Source: Leptobrachium leishanense
Taxonomy: Eukaryota; Chordata; Amphibia; Anura; Megophryidae
DNA length: 64,000 nt
NCBI GenBank assembly: GCA_009667805.1
Contig: CM019063.1
Coordinates: 189,045,661 to 189,109,660, forward strand
Reading direction: 5' to 3'
In this document: positions 35,044 through 47,387 of the stretch, piece by piece
How positions within the stretch are numbered: position 1 is the stretch's first letter
How the letters are laid out: every line of letters starts with the position of its first letter
Made by a program: the position numbers and the translations under genes
Notes under the pieces: generated by a model
The model's input: only the letters and a program-made list of their open reading frames with translations
Database searches by the model: none
Told to the model about the DNA's origin: nothing

Positions 35044-35175
35044 GGGGCGTAGCCGACGACCTAACATGGTGGACGCGTGTTAGTGTTCCTCTGTCCGCAC
35101 GCGGCGATTTAAAGCAGATACCTGAAACAAATCTCACCTAAAAGCAGTCTGAGAATCGGCAGTGGGAGATCAGCA

Positions 35176-36047
35176 ATGGCCACCACCAAAACCAAAAAAC
35201 CGGCGGATCGCACGGATTTCTTTGCCCCCAAACAGCCTAAACAGAAGGAAGGCGCGGAAAAGCAAGATGGCGCCAGCTCTCCCTCCTCAGCCTCCAGCAG
35301 CCAACTTTGCGACGTTGACACGTATCTGGTCTCCGCCCGCATGGAGGATATGATTCGGGATCTTTCCACCACATTAATGACTCGACTAGACACAATAGAT
35401 GCGGACATACAAAAAGATATCCGCGACATTGGTGACAGGACCTCCAGGCTTGAAGACAAAATGTCTGAAACATCCGATGCGTGCAACCGCATGGCAACGA
35501 AAATCGAAGCGCTAGAGGAACAGTTGGACCGGTGTGCTTTCAAACTGTCTGACTTGGAGGACCGATCCTGACGGCATAAGTTGAAGGTAAGAGGGGTGCC
35601 GGAGTCGATAACTCCTCGGTCCCTTCACGCTTACGTACAAGACTTTCTTTCACATTTATTGCCTGAGGCCACACCGGACTCCCTCCTTATGGACCGCATT
35701 CACAGGCTTCCTAAACCTCCCACTGCCCCGCCTAAGGTGCCACGCGACATGCTACTGAGATTACACTATTTTAAGCCGCGTGAAGACATCTTGAAGGCCC
35801 TGCGCAATCCAGAGCACTAGGCCCAGATTATGGTCACTTAACAGTGTATCCGGATCTCTCACAGGCCACCCTGCAGCGTAGACGCAGCTTTCGCCCCATG
35901 ACTGAAGCTCTTCGTTCAGCCCATGTGCCCTATCGCTGGGGATACCCCACTAAGCTCATAATCACTCGCGACGGTGAGACTGTTGTGCTGTCCACCCTAG
36001 ATGAGGGAATACAAACACTGGACAGTTGGGGACTTAAGACAAAATGA
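35176..36047 (+). pseudogene. ORF1: L1-like ORF1 (RNA-binding chaperone), broken
   Basis: ATG at 35176 opens a basic N-terminus, then a coiled coil (about 35340-35560, with LEDKMSE and IEALEEQLDR heptads). A TGA at 35569-35571 interrupts, and the frame resumes with LKVRGVPE, the start of the RRM domain typical of L1 ORF1, followed by MDRIHRLPKP. Around 35815 a frameshift leads to a C-terminal domain with YPDLSQATLQRRR and YRWGYPTKL. In active L1 the protein coats the RNA as a trimer. This copy is dead. Confidence 0.88.
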
Positions 36048-36576
36048 AGCACCGACTCGTGGAACGAAGGCCTTAAAACGCCTCAACTTGGACTGGCAGA
36101 TCCGCTGAACAATCAGCGGCGAGGATTGCTGCTACCACTTTTTCTCATTTTGCTTCTCTTTTGGGGGGATTTTTTACTCCAGTTACCGCTTATGGACCTT
36201 GGAATGGCCTGATTGCAACACGTACTGCAAGGTCATATGGTTTCGGTGGCGCGAGATGGTGAGATTTTTATACGCACAAGATGTCAATCGCTGCGACGCG
36301 GAGGGTCATGATACCCTCGTCTCCCTCATCCCAGGATGAGCTCGGGTCCTCCCGGCTGGGAACTCTCGTTGGAGACCCTTATCTTTTGTTATGTGTATAG
36401 TTACGCCGTTCACCGGTGTTCTTTCCTCTTTTTACGGTTCTTATTCTTCTATTGTCTGGTTTCCCTTCCCCTGCCAGGATATCACCCAAAACGTGCTGCA
36501 GTGATGTATTTAATACCCACAGTGAAAGTTCTGAACGACCGCTATACACTCCCGACCACCTATATTATTTCCTTAT

Positions 36577-39500
36577 ATGAAAATATTAACCTATATTGTT
36601 AAAGGGCTTAACCTCCCGGTTAAAAGGCAATCCCTATATCGAGACCTTCGTTCCCAGAATGTTGATGCAGCTTGCATCCAGGAGACACATTTTCGGCACT
36701 TAGATTACCCCCGTCTAATGATTCCTCAATATCATAAGCAATTTCACTCCACATTTCAATCCAAGGCTAGGGGAGTGACGATATTGATACACAATCGTTT
36801 ACAATTTTTTGGCGCACCGCATCATCAAAGATTCAGGGGACAGGTTTATAATTTTGGTTTGCACGATCAATTCTAGAGCGTACACCTTGGTGTCAGCATA
36901 TGCCCCTAATACTTCTCAAACACAATTTTTCTCCCGTCTATTACACAAGGTGTAAGAGGTATTGACTGGTGCCCTGGTTGTACAGTATGTGGGGATTTCA
37001 ACTTGAGCATTGATCCATCTATGGATCGCTCTGTAGGAGGTGGGCGACCGCACAACATGGCCTCTCTTAAGAGGTTTAGGGACTTACTCGGCCAATACGA
37101 TTTTTATGACACTTGGCGATTGATGAATCCTACCGCAAGAGATTATAGCTTTCGCTCTAGGGTACATAATAGCTACACCAGACTTGATTATTTTTTTATC
37201 CCCAACATGGTGCTCCCGTATACACTGGATTGCACCATCTTGCCCCTCACGTTGTCAGATCACGCACTGGTGTTGCTGACCTTGGGAGAGGTGTATCGGG
37301 GATATGCTAGACCACCCTGGCGTCTCCGTGAGAAGATATTGAAAAACGAGCAGGTAACACACGACATAAAAGAGACCCTAACCAACTATTTTTGGGGAAA
37401 ACAATACTCCGGAGATGTGTCCTATCGTAATTTGGCAGGCGCAAAAAGCTGTTCTGCGGGACGTCTGTATACGGTGGTCAGCCAGACTTAAACACGATTA
37501 TCAACAATGTCGGCTAGAGATACTTAAAGCTTTGCATGACTTAGACACACAAAATAAAATTACTCCGTTCTCTTCGCTAGCCGAAAAAATAGATACACAC
37601 CTACAACTTCTGAGTGACCTCGAGACGGACAGCTATGTTAAGAAACTGGGCAAGTTGAACGCTACTTACTACACGCTTAAAAATAAACCGGGCCGTTTAC
37701 TGGCCCACAGACTGAAACCCCCGAGCACACAGAGACGCATAACATCTCTCACGACAGCCGGCGGACAGATACAGAACCCTAAGGAAATTGCGAATGAATT
37801 CGCCAGTTATTATGAGGCCCTTTACAATCTGGATGGGACGGACGGGGTCACACACCCAACGACAGCGAAAGTCGTGGAATACTTAGAATGACTACACCTC
37901 CCGACACTGACCCCAGCACAGACTGAACACATATCCTCCCCTATTAACATACGGGAACTCTCTACGGCCATTAAATCATTACCAAAACGGAAGGCGCCGG
38001 GCCCAGATGGGTTCCCAGGACTCTATTACTCAACATTCGCCCCACAATTGATGCCACACCTGTTGGCTATTTATCAGGTGGAAAGAGAGGTGGGGGCATT
38101 CCCGACTGATATGCTAAGGGCTCACATAGTCACACTTCCGAAACCCGGCAAGACACCTAACTGCTGTCCGAACCTAAGACCTATCTCCATACTGAATGTG
38201 GACATAAAGATATATGGCACAATTTTAGCGAACCGACTTCAGCAAGTCATGCCGACTCTCGTTGCACAGGATCAGGTGGGATTTATTCGGGGGAGGCAAG
38301 GCCCTGATAGCACCAAGAAACTGCTTAATTTAATGCATACAATGAAACACCTGAACCGGCCCAGTCTGATCCTTTCGCTAGACGCCGAAAATGCCTTTGA
38401 CAGGGTCAGCTGGCTTTTCCTACGACTTGTCCTCAGGAGGTTTGGTCTGCCAGAAGAACTTCTGGAGGCAATACTGGCGCTCTATACTTCCCCCCTCTGC
38501 CAGAGTACTCAACTCTGGATTTGGCACGCGCCAGGGCTGCCCCCTCTCCCCTCTCTTGTTTGATCTGACCCTGGAACCCTTGGCCCAAGCCGTTTGCCAA
38601 AATGATCAGATACGAGGAGTGGCTGTAGACCCCACAGAGTATAAACTGAACCTATACGTGGACGATATCCTCCTCACACTAACAGACCGCTGACGAATTC
38701 ATTCCGGCTCTGCAACGAGAGTTGGGGTTATATAGCGCTGTTTCGTATCATTCGGTGAATGCCCTGAAAACGCATGCACTTCCCGTAAGCACGACAGCCG
38801 CACAATTAAATGCCTTAAAGAGACTCTATGACTTTGACTGGAGGTCCTCTTACATTACGTATCTGGGCCTTAGGATAACTTCGGACATTAACAGTCTGTT
38901 TGCCCACAATGAGAGGATATTTAAGGAGATACGTTCCACATTGCACCAGTGGCGCTCCCGAGAGGTTTCCTGGTTGGGAAGGATGGCGGCGTTGAAAATG
39001 ATGGTGCTACCGAAGTTATTATATGTTTTTCACTCCCTGCCAATTCGTGTACCCGTCTCTATCTTGACAAATTCCAATCTCTTTTTATGCACTACATATG
39101 GGCGAATAAACGCCCACGAGTGCCCAGGAAATTACTGTATCTGCGTCATAGAGATGGAGGTCTTAATATGACCTGCGTTCAGAATTACTATTGGGCGTCC
39201 CTCCTGGCTTCCTCCAAGGACTTGTTTCATGGTACTCCCATGCCACAGTGGCTTGCTATCGAATCCGCGTACCTTTTGGGACATACATTGTCAAATGTGA
39301 TGTGGATCCCCCCTAAGATTCGTCCTAAAACACCCTATAAAATGCCGTCCACGGAGATACACCTGAAGGCATGGGATTGACATTTCCCAGTTTTTACGGC
39401 CCATTCTGAGCTCTCTATGGCAATGCCACTAACTGCAATTCCGTATCTATTGCCGCATATTCGGATTAACCCCTGCATACAAACTGGGATAACTCATCTA

Positions 39501-40337
39501 CACCATCTTTTCACGCCGGCTGCTATCCTTCCCTTCCTTGACCTACAACAAAAATACAAACTGCCTGCCTCACAATTTCTGACGTATATGCAAATCCACT
39601 CCTACCTGAAGTCCCGAGGTATTGGTACCGAGCTGAGAGCCACATTACCCCTCCTGTCGACCACCGAATTATTCTGCTTGGATCCTCTCTCCGCTATTAA
39701 ACCTATTACACATTTTTATGGTATACTTAATACTCCAATTACAGCGGTACGATGGGCGTTTCAGACAGCATGGAAGGGGACACTTTCAAAGAATTTTACC
39801 CACACACAGTGGGTGCAAGCTCACATGTATGCTGTGGGTGCCTCCAGATGTGCCACTCTAGTGGAAACGCAGAGGAAAGTGATGTACGGCTGGTATCTCA
39901 CGCCGAGTAGGCTTCGCCGGATTAACCCTACAACCTCGGATGAGTGTTGGAGGTGTGCCTCGGCAGTGGGATCGATGGGCCATATATAATGGCATTGCCC
40001 TGTAGTGGCGCCACTTTGGAAAGATGTATCGTCAATACTTACGGAGGTATTAGGTCAAACTATTCACTGTCTACCTGAAGTTATTCTACTAGGTATGGCT
40101 CGCCTTCTTCACCCACACCTTAAAATGATGTTTATCATAGTTTCCAGTACGTTACTACTGCTCGCACGACGGTGGAAGATGGTTGAGGTTCCAACACTCC
40201 GACAGCTTCCCACACTGCTCGACCAGTACCGCAAATTCGATGTCAAAGCTAACACTATGAGTGGCTTGAGACCCCCGGCGAAGGATCCCTGGGCAGTGTG
40301 GGACATACATAAAATATACAAGGCGTGCGGGCTTTGA
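36577..40337 (+). pseudogene. ORF2: L1-like ORF2 (endonuclease and reverse transcriptase), broken by several frameshifts and stops
   Basis: An apurinic endonuclease begins at 36577 (KGLNLPVKR, CIQETHF) and continues at about 37003 (DYFFIP, SDHALV). Reverse transcriptase covers about 37900-38690 with [55 protein letters not shown] and YVDDILL. The C-terminal part to 40337 contains ECWRCASAVGSMGH and WHCP, the cysteine-rich segment of L1. At least five frame changes and several stops (near 37890, 38690, 39380 and 39989) break it. It would have nicked target DNA and copied the RNA in place. Confidence 0.92.
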
Positions 40338-42027
40338 TACAAGAGATACCTTTTAGACGCACCTCCTGTGGCTCAGACTAACTATACTCTCTGCTCAAAT
40401 TTCTGGCATCCACCCCCTTCTTCTTCTCCCCCCTCACTTTCTTTAGTTGTTATTTCTTCCTCGTCTCACAACCGTCTAGATGATTGCGACACTCTGATAA
40501 CATTGCCATTCTGACGAGCAAATTATGATAGAGATATATTTGTATAGTCGCATACGAATAAAGCATTGTACTGTACTACCCAAGGTTGTTGATATCTCCC
40601 CCTTCCCCTTTTTCTTTTTTCTGTATCCCATGTACTTTGTGAAAAATAAAAAATCTTTAAAGTAAATTTATAACTCTGTTCAAATCTTTTTGTACCCTTA
40701 ACCACTTCATTTTGGATAACTTTGTGCAATGCTCTGGATTCTGAAGACACTTTTACATAAAGTATATACAGTATAATCACACCGTTCTGTTTATGCTTGT
40801 AAAGGCAGGCTTTGGGTAGTATCACACTTTTCTGCTACTTTTTATCTTCTCATTGGGATATATTCAAAACAAAGCAACACACTCTGAAATACTACGTTTA
40901 GAAGTTCATGTTTTTACTATGTTCCAGATGACAATGTAAGACAAAGCACTTACTTTTGGGCACTATTCCATAAGGGGTTATTCAGAAAGAGCCAATCTGG
41001 TCCCGAAATATCACCGAACACGGAATTTCCCCGTACAGTGTCATTTTGGGGTCATTTGACTATTCAGAGAGCAGGCATTTCGCCACATTTTGGCGAACTG
41101 CCAGCAAGTTCGTTGCCTGTTCGAAGGCAGTGAAATCGTCCATAGAGAAGCAATGGTTAACTTATTCAGAGAACACCAAACAGCAGTGAAAAGTTGCCGA
41201 AGTGCCCTGCTGTTGGTGGTTTCATTCGGCAGGTTTATTCAAACGAATCCCATAGGCTTCAATGTTAAAAATATTTCTGTTTTAATTCAATATCTAATAA
41301 ACCGTTTATTAGTTTAATCTGCAGCAAAAAGTTTCTTTATTGATTTTTTTAGGATTTTATAGACTTTTTCGGAATTTTTTTGGCAAAATATTTTTTCAGG
41401 TTTATTTTAAAAGCGTTTTTTCTTTTTTCAGTAACAGACCTTTTAATTATCATTCATAGGACCTTATATGTTAATTCCAGGCATTTTCATTCAGTAGTTT
41501 TTTTTGAAACAGTGTTTCAATTTTGACACTTTCAATCGTATTGTTTTTTGTACCCCGTTTATCAGCTTGTCAGCTTTTTCCGGCAGCTGTTCTGTACTGT
41601 GATCGGTGGCTTGGCTTTTTCCGACGTGTTCGGCGTGTTTTTTGCGGCAGTTCCGGAGTGTTTTCAGTGGGTTTTCGGTGCGTGTGTGGCGGGTCTGCGG
41701 CCGGTTTTCCCTGCACTCTGGGGACCCTCCGGTGAATGCTCAATACACCCATAGGTGACTCTAGGGGGGGCGGGGGGGGGCAATTGCCCCACCTAGGTTA
41801 TTCCTGCCCCCCCACCAGGATTCAGCATCCAGCATCCCCCACATCTTTGGACCAATGTATCTCCAGCCCTGTGCTTCGTATGTTGTCGATCGAGGTGTCA
41901 ATGGAAAGAGCAGAGTCTGGCCTTTCCAATAATACCCAACATGACCATATCCAGTGTAAAGAGGAAATCATAAATAATAAAATTTAAACATAACAATTTT
42001 TTTCACAGGGTGGAAATGGCTCGGCAG

Positions 42028-42458
42028 TGAAAGAGTTAATGGTCAGACTAGATATTACATAGTGTATTACTTTTGTTTTGCCTTGGTTTAGTTGTATATT
42101 AAGGGTTAATGTGCAGACTTCATTCCTCACAGTATACATTTTATTTTTTCATTTATTAATGGCAATTTAGGAGTTAATGGATAGGCTACATGTCTCAGTG
42201 CAAGCATTTCATGTATTTACTTGATTACTGACATTTAGGGGTCAATGGGTAGGCTACATGCCTCACAGTGTATATATTTTGCATTTTTACTTGATAACTG
42301 CCATTTTAGGAATTAATGGATAGACTACATGCCCCACAGTCTATTCATTTTATGTTTTCCCATGATTAATGGCATTTTAGGGGTTAATGGGTAGGCTACA
42401 TGCCACGTTCTTTATATTTTTATTTTATTTCCCTGTTTTTATGGCATTTTAGGGGTTG
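42028..42458. repeat. Tandem repeat of about 68 bp inside hAT-3
   Basis: Six diverged units start with GGGTTAATGGGTAGGCTACATGCC-like blocks near 42033, 42104, 42171, 42239, 42310 and 42378, each followed by a T-rich part and GGCATTTTAGG. Confidence 0.82.
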
Positions 42459-42464
42459 GTTATT

Positions 42465-42550
42465 TATTTATTTATAAAGGATTTTACCAGGAAGGATACA
42501 TTGAGATTTCTCTTGTTTTTAAGTATGTCCTGGGTTCGAGAACATTGAAT
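42465..42550 (-). repeat. LINE 3' tail (CR1/L2 type), minus strand
   Basis: TTATTTATTTATAAAGGATT, then ACCAGGAAGGATACATTGAG and GTCCTGGGTTCGAGAAC. It is inserted in the tandem array of the hAT-3 element. Confidence 0.8.
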
Positions 42551-43653
42551 TATTGGGTTATTATGGAAGTTAGAAACTAAAGGGTCTATTCATCTATAGA
42601 TCCTTTGCTTTTTGTCGCATTTCGGGGGAATCCATTTTGCCGAACATATGGTGAATTCCCTATTTGGCGCATGGTCACCGTAATTTGCGAAAATTAGAGT
42701 CGCTGAAGCTGTTATCGGACATCGGAGAAAACCGCCGAATTGAGTCAACTAAAATATTGAATTTATGTATCAGGTTAGTACAACAAAGAGGTATCATTGC
42801 ACCACATAACTCTGGGCTTATGGAATCTTATTTATATATACTTACTTTTTTTTCAGTGATATGATTTAGTGGCGAAAATTATTAGTGCCCCCCCCCCCAG
42901 TTTTGACTGTGGTATCTTATGTGCCCCCCTATATATTGTTCCTAGAGTCGCCACTGAATACACCGCAGCGTGGGGAAGTTTGATTCCCCGAAGTGCAGGG
43001 AAGTGCCGAGAATGAGAGCACCGAAATGACGGTGACATTTCAGAGCTCTCTGAATGACCCCCATAGTTGGCGCTAATGTAGCGTCTCGATATGTAAGTGT
43101 AATTGGAAGGATAAGTAAGTTTAACGTCTGACATTGCTATTCCAATCCTGTTACTACACTGGGGTGAAAAAAAATTGCACCTCGCAGATCGTGCGAACTT
43201 GTACTTAACTGTCTCCTATACCTAGCATGGCGAGCGCAATATATTTTTAGCGTCTCGACAAGTGAGGTATTACAAAGTGCATGCGCAATTTACTGTCGTA
43301 ACTTTTGATGGCAAAAATTTCAGCACCTTCTAAAAGCTGGTGCTAAATGATTCTGCAAACGCAAAATCATTTAACACTCTAAAACCCCCCTAAAAATCTC
43401 ATACTCGCCTCTCATCCCGCGGCAAAAAGTGTTGCACGATCTGTGGCTTATTCTCACCTGGAGCAGAGTGAGAATGGGAACAACTCCCTCCGTGATCAAT
43501 CCATGGCGCTGTGCGATCTCACAGCATGGAAGCGTGAGACTCCAAGAGCTGATACTCGCGGTAGCATGGTAACGTTATTGCGGGTATCAGGGGGATTAGC
43601 ACAGTTTACTGTCTCCATGTTAGCGACTTAGCGTCAATTTTGGAATAGGGCCC

Positions 43654-44559
43654 TTAATGTTTAAAGGTTACGTTTGCTGAAGCACTCTTTCTATAGGAAA
43701 ACTCAAGCTGATCTATAAAGGTACATCAGAAAATGGATAGAAGACAAAGCCATGCATTATTTGGATTCTAGACAGCACCATTTTTGATTAAATGAGAATA
43801 CAGTGCAAAGACTGGTATGATGAAAAAAAAAATTAAGGACTGCATAAACACTGACACCTAGTTGTCATTTTACAATACTACAACGCATAAATGTGTACCC
43901 AAAGGTTTAAATTGTATCAGTGCTGACTGGCTTTATTTAAAAACAAAAGTTCTAAATCATGATGAATGCAAAAAAGGAGATTGGACAAAGATCAAATAAT
44001 TAATAATACAGATGATTTACTTTATGTGGCCCAGCGAGGAATTTTAAAGCCAGACATTAATGGGTGGGCATTAATGAATACATTAGGATTATGTGGTGGT
44101 GACGTGTAAAGATAAATGATGAGATATAAGAAGATGAATTAAGGACTGTAGAAAATGGGATTACCAAACTGTGGCAATTCTCTGGAAATCTCAGAACCTT
44201 TCTAAACCTAAGAGTAACAATTAAAAGTAGGAATAAATAGACACAAGCACTTAGTATGTTTGGGCACACTAATGTAACCCTTATAATATGCAGATGAGCA
44301 AAGGATAGCATTCATTTAATTTCAGGATTAATGCAAATGCCCTTAAGGCCAGTTCCTTCCACCTTATATTTTTTGCTGAGAGAGAGTAACGATTAATTGT
44401 ACTATTAGAGGAACCCATGTACTACTGCAGAAATAGGTAGGTGTGGAGCAAAGTCTAAATAAATAGCTCTTCTCCAATTAAAACAAACCATTAAATTGAT
44501 TCCATAGGACAAAAAAAATTAAATGGATGAAAACTGAAGGGGTTAATCATTAACTGCAG
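43654..44559. other. No gene or named repeat recognised
   Basis: AT-rich sequence. The open frame at 44057-44311 (minus) has no domain. Confidence 0.5.
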
Positions 44560-44667
44560 ATTGACAGTCTTCAGGGAGAAAGAAGAAAATAGGAGGAGGA
44601 CTTCAAGTGGATAACTTCGGTGAAGAGAATTTTATTCGGGGATAGCACACCCCATACATAAAAGCAT

Positions 44668-44700
44668 GTGACGTTTTGACCCGAAGGTCTTAATCATACA
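44668..44700 (-). ncRNA. Degenerate hammerhead-like motif of the Penelope-like remnant
   Basis: The minus strand reads ATGATTA where CTGATGA is expected, then a perfect stem GACC-TTCG-GGTC, AAAAC in place of GAAAC, and GTC. Three core bases differ, so activity is unlikely. The stem with a TTCG loop and the GTC triplet are preserved. Confidence 0.5.
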
Positions 44701-44983
44701 TATTAACACAAGACCAAAAAACCTTCCTTATATACCTTATCTAATTGCTCATGATCACATCTTATTAAGCAATAAAGCAATTAAGCTATCAAAACATGTG
44801 TAGGGTACATAATTAAAGGCAAAATTGGAAAATATAAAATCATGTGGCTTTAAAAGAAAAGTGGAGGGATGTATTCAATACTACAATCTTTAAATACAAA
44901 GTATTTATACTTATTTTGAACCTACTTATTTTAATTATTTACTTCTTTTAATATTTTTTTAATTTTTTTTACATATTTTTAAA

Positions 44984-45031
44984 TTTCATTTATATATATA
45001 TATATATATATATATAAATATATATATATAC
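44984..45031. repeat. (TA)n microsatellite
   Basis: About 45 bp of interrupted TA repeats within the Penelope-like remnant. Confidence 0.9.
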
Positions 45032-45335
45032 ACTACTTGTTTCCTTTACAAAAGAGGACAAAATACATGTTTACATCTTTTCATCTATTACAATATCAAG
45101 TCATCCATAATTCTATTTAAATGTATCAAAAGTGGAAACTATTATCTCTAAAGAGAGATTCATGCTGGGCCCATAGTTAAGTAACTAGATGAATATATCT
45201 GTACCGTATTAATGTGCTATCTGGACAACCTTCACGTGGAGCCCCCATAGATATTGGGGACACGTCACCATCCTGAGGAGATAAAACAAAAAGAAACAAA
45301 GACAAGAAGTTCAGAGGATTTCAAAAACATATATT

Positions 45336-45413
45336 CTAGTCAAATTCCCTGTTAAGCCCCTTTGGCCATAGGGTGTCCAATTTATGTATCCACTTCTTCA
45401 GGGAGAGTGAAGA
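45336..45413 (-). pseudogene. Penelope-like GIY-YIG endonuclease, C-terminal fragment
   Basis: The minus strand encodes WIHKLDTLWPKGLN followed by a few residues and a stop at 45336-45338. A W-I-x-x-L-x-T-x-x-P-x-G-L-N signature ending a few residues before the stop is what I associate with the C-terminus of Penelope and Neptune endonucleases. The catalytic GIY-YIG part upstream cannot be followed, so the copy is truncated or shifted. Confidence 0.65.
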
Positions 45414-45566
45414 CCCTTGCTTCGGGCCAGGAATGGTGCAACAAAGTTAAACAAACATGTCAATGTAATCTTGTGTTTCAAAATATAGTTAATACATTTA
45501 ATAACAATATAACAGTTAGAACTTCCCTATAAACACAGGAAGTAAACCCCATGAAAGCCTCTCTAC

Positions 45567-45740
45567 TAAGGCTGGCGTCAGACGAGCGCTCTATGTGTGA
45601 CCGTACTGACATACTTACCGGCGTCCTTTCGCAGCATTGTGAGTGTGACGCTGCAACGGGGCCAATCACATGCTTGTGCAAGCGCACGATATGCACGCGC
45701 AACAAGCGTCCGTTATCCAATCCTCCCCGTCGATACGCAA
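45567..45740. mobile_element. Family T MITE fragment
   Basis: AAGGCTGGCGTCAGACGAGC resembles the family T end. The opposite end is not found. The interior has GCGCACG words shared with 47883-48315. Confidence 0.5.
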
Positions 45741-46330
45741 CATGAAAATGTGTTGAAATAATAGAAAAAGATCCTATAAAAAATAATAAAAAGGTCTTAC
45801 AGAATAAAAATAATACACCTTTAGAAAATATGGGAATCAAAAATTTTGCCTAAACTTTTTTAAGATAATATAAAACATTCCAAAAAAGAAATAAATAGGA
45901 CGGTTTGCTGAAAATGAACAGGATAAACGGTTGAATAACAAAAAAAAGATAATATTTTTTTACATTCAGGGTAATTCAAAGAGATCCAAATTGCTTGAGA
46001 AAGGTAACCGAAAGCTGAAAATCAGCGTTCGGTTACCTTTCTTGGCCATTCGGCTATCCAGAGAGCAGGCAATTCGCCAAATCCTGAAAAAGCACTGCTT
46101 CGGCTATTCAGAGAACAAAAACCAGCAGTGAAAGGTTCCCCTAATGTCCTGCCATTCGGTGGTTTCATGAGGCAGATTTATTCAGGCGAATCCCATAGGC
46201 TTCAATGTTAAAAATATTCCCGTTTTAATTCAATATCTAATAAACCATTCATTATAAAATTCTGCAGTAAAGAGTTTCTTTATTTATAGATTTTATAGGA
46301 TATTTTAAGCATTTTTATGGTTTTTTTTAA

Positions 46331-47387
46331 CCCTTTCGCTGCTGAGGCATTTCACGCCTCTGTGCTGAGCTCATTTTTACCTGTTTCGCTCATCTTGTTT
46401 AAACGCGTTTTGAAGGCTTATTTTAGTATATGACCCAGACATATTATATATCGTTCTTTCCGGCAGACTCGGCAGATTCATAATATATCATTATTATATG
46501 TATACGTCATGTCCTGTCTGTATATTATAACAAAAAATGCAATAAAATTAGAATTTTCAATAATTTACAATGTGTAAAGTGTTTTTTTTCACATTTTAAC
46601 ATGCAAACAATTGCGGTTATATTCTGTATGGGGTGCGCGTGTTAAAAAAATTAGAAATGGGGTCTCGTTAAATTTTTTTGGGGGGAAAATTACGCGATTT
46701 TAACAAACGCACCTCAAACAAAAATCGTTAGTGCAGCATCATTGTTCACATTATAATTGAAATGGGAACAATATTGCTGCATTAACAAAGCAAAACAAAA
46801 AAAAATTCATTGGAACCCCCTATCTCCACCATTGCTGGCAGCTAGGGGTTAACTCCAGGAATGGCGTCATTGTGCTATGCACGATGACGCTAGTCCTCAG
46901 GGGGTGTTCCCGGAGGCTTGGCCGACATCCAAGATGTCGGCCAGCTCCGGGAGAGGATCACGATCCGGCGCTTTCGGCGCCGAATCGTGATCCGGCTCCC
47001 ATGGGGTTAATGTCAGCCACCTTTTGGAAGGGCAGGCTGTGCCCTTCCAAACGGTGCCTGCCTTAACCATGTGGCCCCCGGCGATCAGGAGGGAGAGAGG
47101 TCCGAAGGACCTCCCCCTCCCTTTCAAGCGCCTCCTCTGCACACGCGGGGGGAGCCTGAATTAGATGTCATCGCGCTGCCGCGATGACATCTAATGTCCC
47201 CGCCAAGTTCCCGGAGTGCTGGGCTGACATCCAAGATGTCAGCCAGCACCGCCGGGGGGGGGGGCGCAGCAATCGGTCGGAATCCCGGCCGATTGCTGCC
47301 TCCTGCACTAAGATGCGCTCAGCGTGTCCATAGCACAGGAGAACCACTTGGCTGGAAGCGCTGAGCGTGTCCATAGCAGCCAAGTGG
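46331..47387. mobile_element. PB-type TTAA element with GC-rich hairpin array
   Basis: TTAA lies at 46327-46330 and 47388-47391. The ends CCCTTTCGCTGCTGAGG and (reversed) CCACTTGGCTGCTATGG are imperfect inverted repeats. The first half is AT-rich and the second (46840-47380) is a chain of hairpins. TTAA duplication is the hallmark of piggyBac-like transposons, although Kolobok also uses TTAA. No transposase is present. Confidence 0.85.
46866..47380. repeat. Array of GC-rich hairpins in PB copy 1
   Basis: Successive inverted repeats: GCGTCAT..ATGACGC near 46866-46890, GCCGACATC-caa-GATGTCGGC near 46921, GATCACGAT..ATCGTGATC near 46957-46991, GAAGGGCAG..CTGTGCCCTTC near 47028, GGTCCGAAGGACC near 47100, GATGTCATCGCG..CGCGATGACATC near 47166-47194, GCTGACATC-caa-GATGTCAGC near 47223 and CAGCAATCGG..CCGATTGCTG near 47267. 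Order and stems recur in the second copy. Confidence 0.88.

Larger units (their letters stand above)
35044..40668 (+). mobile_element. Full-length L1-like non-LTR retrotransposon, inactivated
   Basis: TATAACTCTG occurs immediately on both sides (35034-35043 and 40669-40678), a 10-bp target duplication that fixes the 5.6-kb element. Order: short 5' UTR, ORF1, about 0.5 kb spacer, ORF2, short 3' UTR ending in an A-rich GAAAAATAAAAAATC tail. Both ORFs contain stops and frameshifts, so it cannot move. It belongs to the L1/Tx1 group by ORF1 and reverse transcriptase motifs. Confidence 0.92.
41750..42956. mobile_element. hAT-3 element, 1207 bp
   Basis: CATAGGTGACTCTAGG at the left pairs with CCTAGAGTCGCCACTG at the right. 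Duplication AATACACC (41742-41749 and 42957-42964) is perfect. Poly-G/poly-C blocks flank the ends. Inside are a tandem array and a LINE tail, and no transposase. Confidence 0.9.
40973..43062. mobile_element. Family A element with nested hAT-3
   Basis: Ends AGGGGTTATTCAGAAAG and CTCTCTGAATGACCCCC, flanked by ATA on both sides (40970-40972 and 43063-43065). Without the nested hAT-3 it is about 875 bp. Confidence 0.86.
40958..43653. mobile_element. Family C MITE split by a family A element
   Basis: Only 15 bases of the left end (GGGCACTATTCCATA) precede the family A insertion. The rest resumes at 43063 with ATAGTTGGCGCTAATG and ends TTTTGGAATAGGGCCC. Removing 40973-43062 restores one element of about 600 bp with inverted ends. 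Confidence 0.82.
44560..45420 (-). mobile_element. Penelope-like element remnant: endonuclease end, 3' UTR and ribozyme-bearing terminal repeat
   Basis: On the minus strand the C-terminus of a GIY-YIG-type endonuclease (45336-45413) is followed by about 640 bp of non-coding DNA, interrupted by a (TA)n run, and then the hammerhead-like terminal repeat at 44560-44700. Order and orientation agree with one 5'-truncated element. Penelope-like elements combine a telomerase-related reverse transcriptase with a GIY-YIG nuclease and have hammerhead motifs in their terminal repeats (established knowledge). Confidence 0.65.

Noticed and set aside
35162..35353. Alternative reading frame over L1 ORF1 start
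   Set aside because: It lacks the coiled-coil and RRM motifs that the 35176 frame shows.
43060..43650. Host promoter or CpG island near 43.4 kb and other GC-rich patches
   Set aside because: All GC-rich patches map to family C, PB or family T repeats rather than unique sequence.
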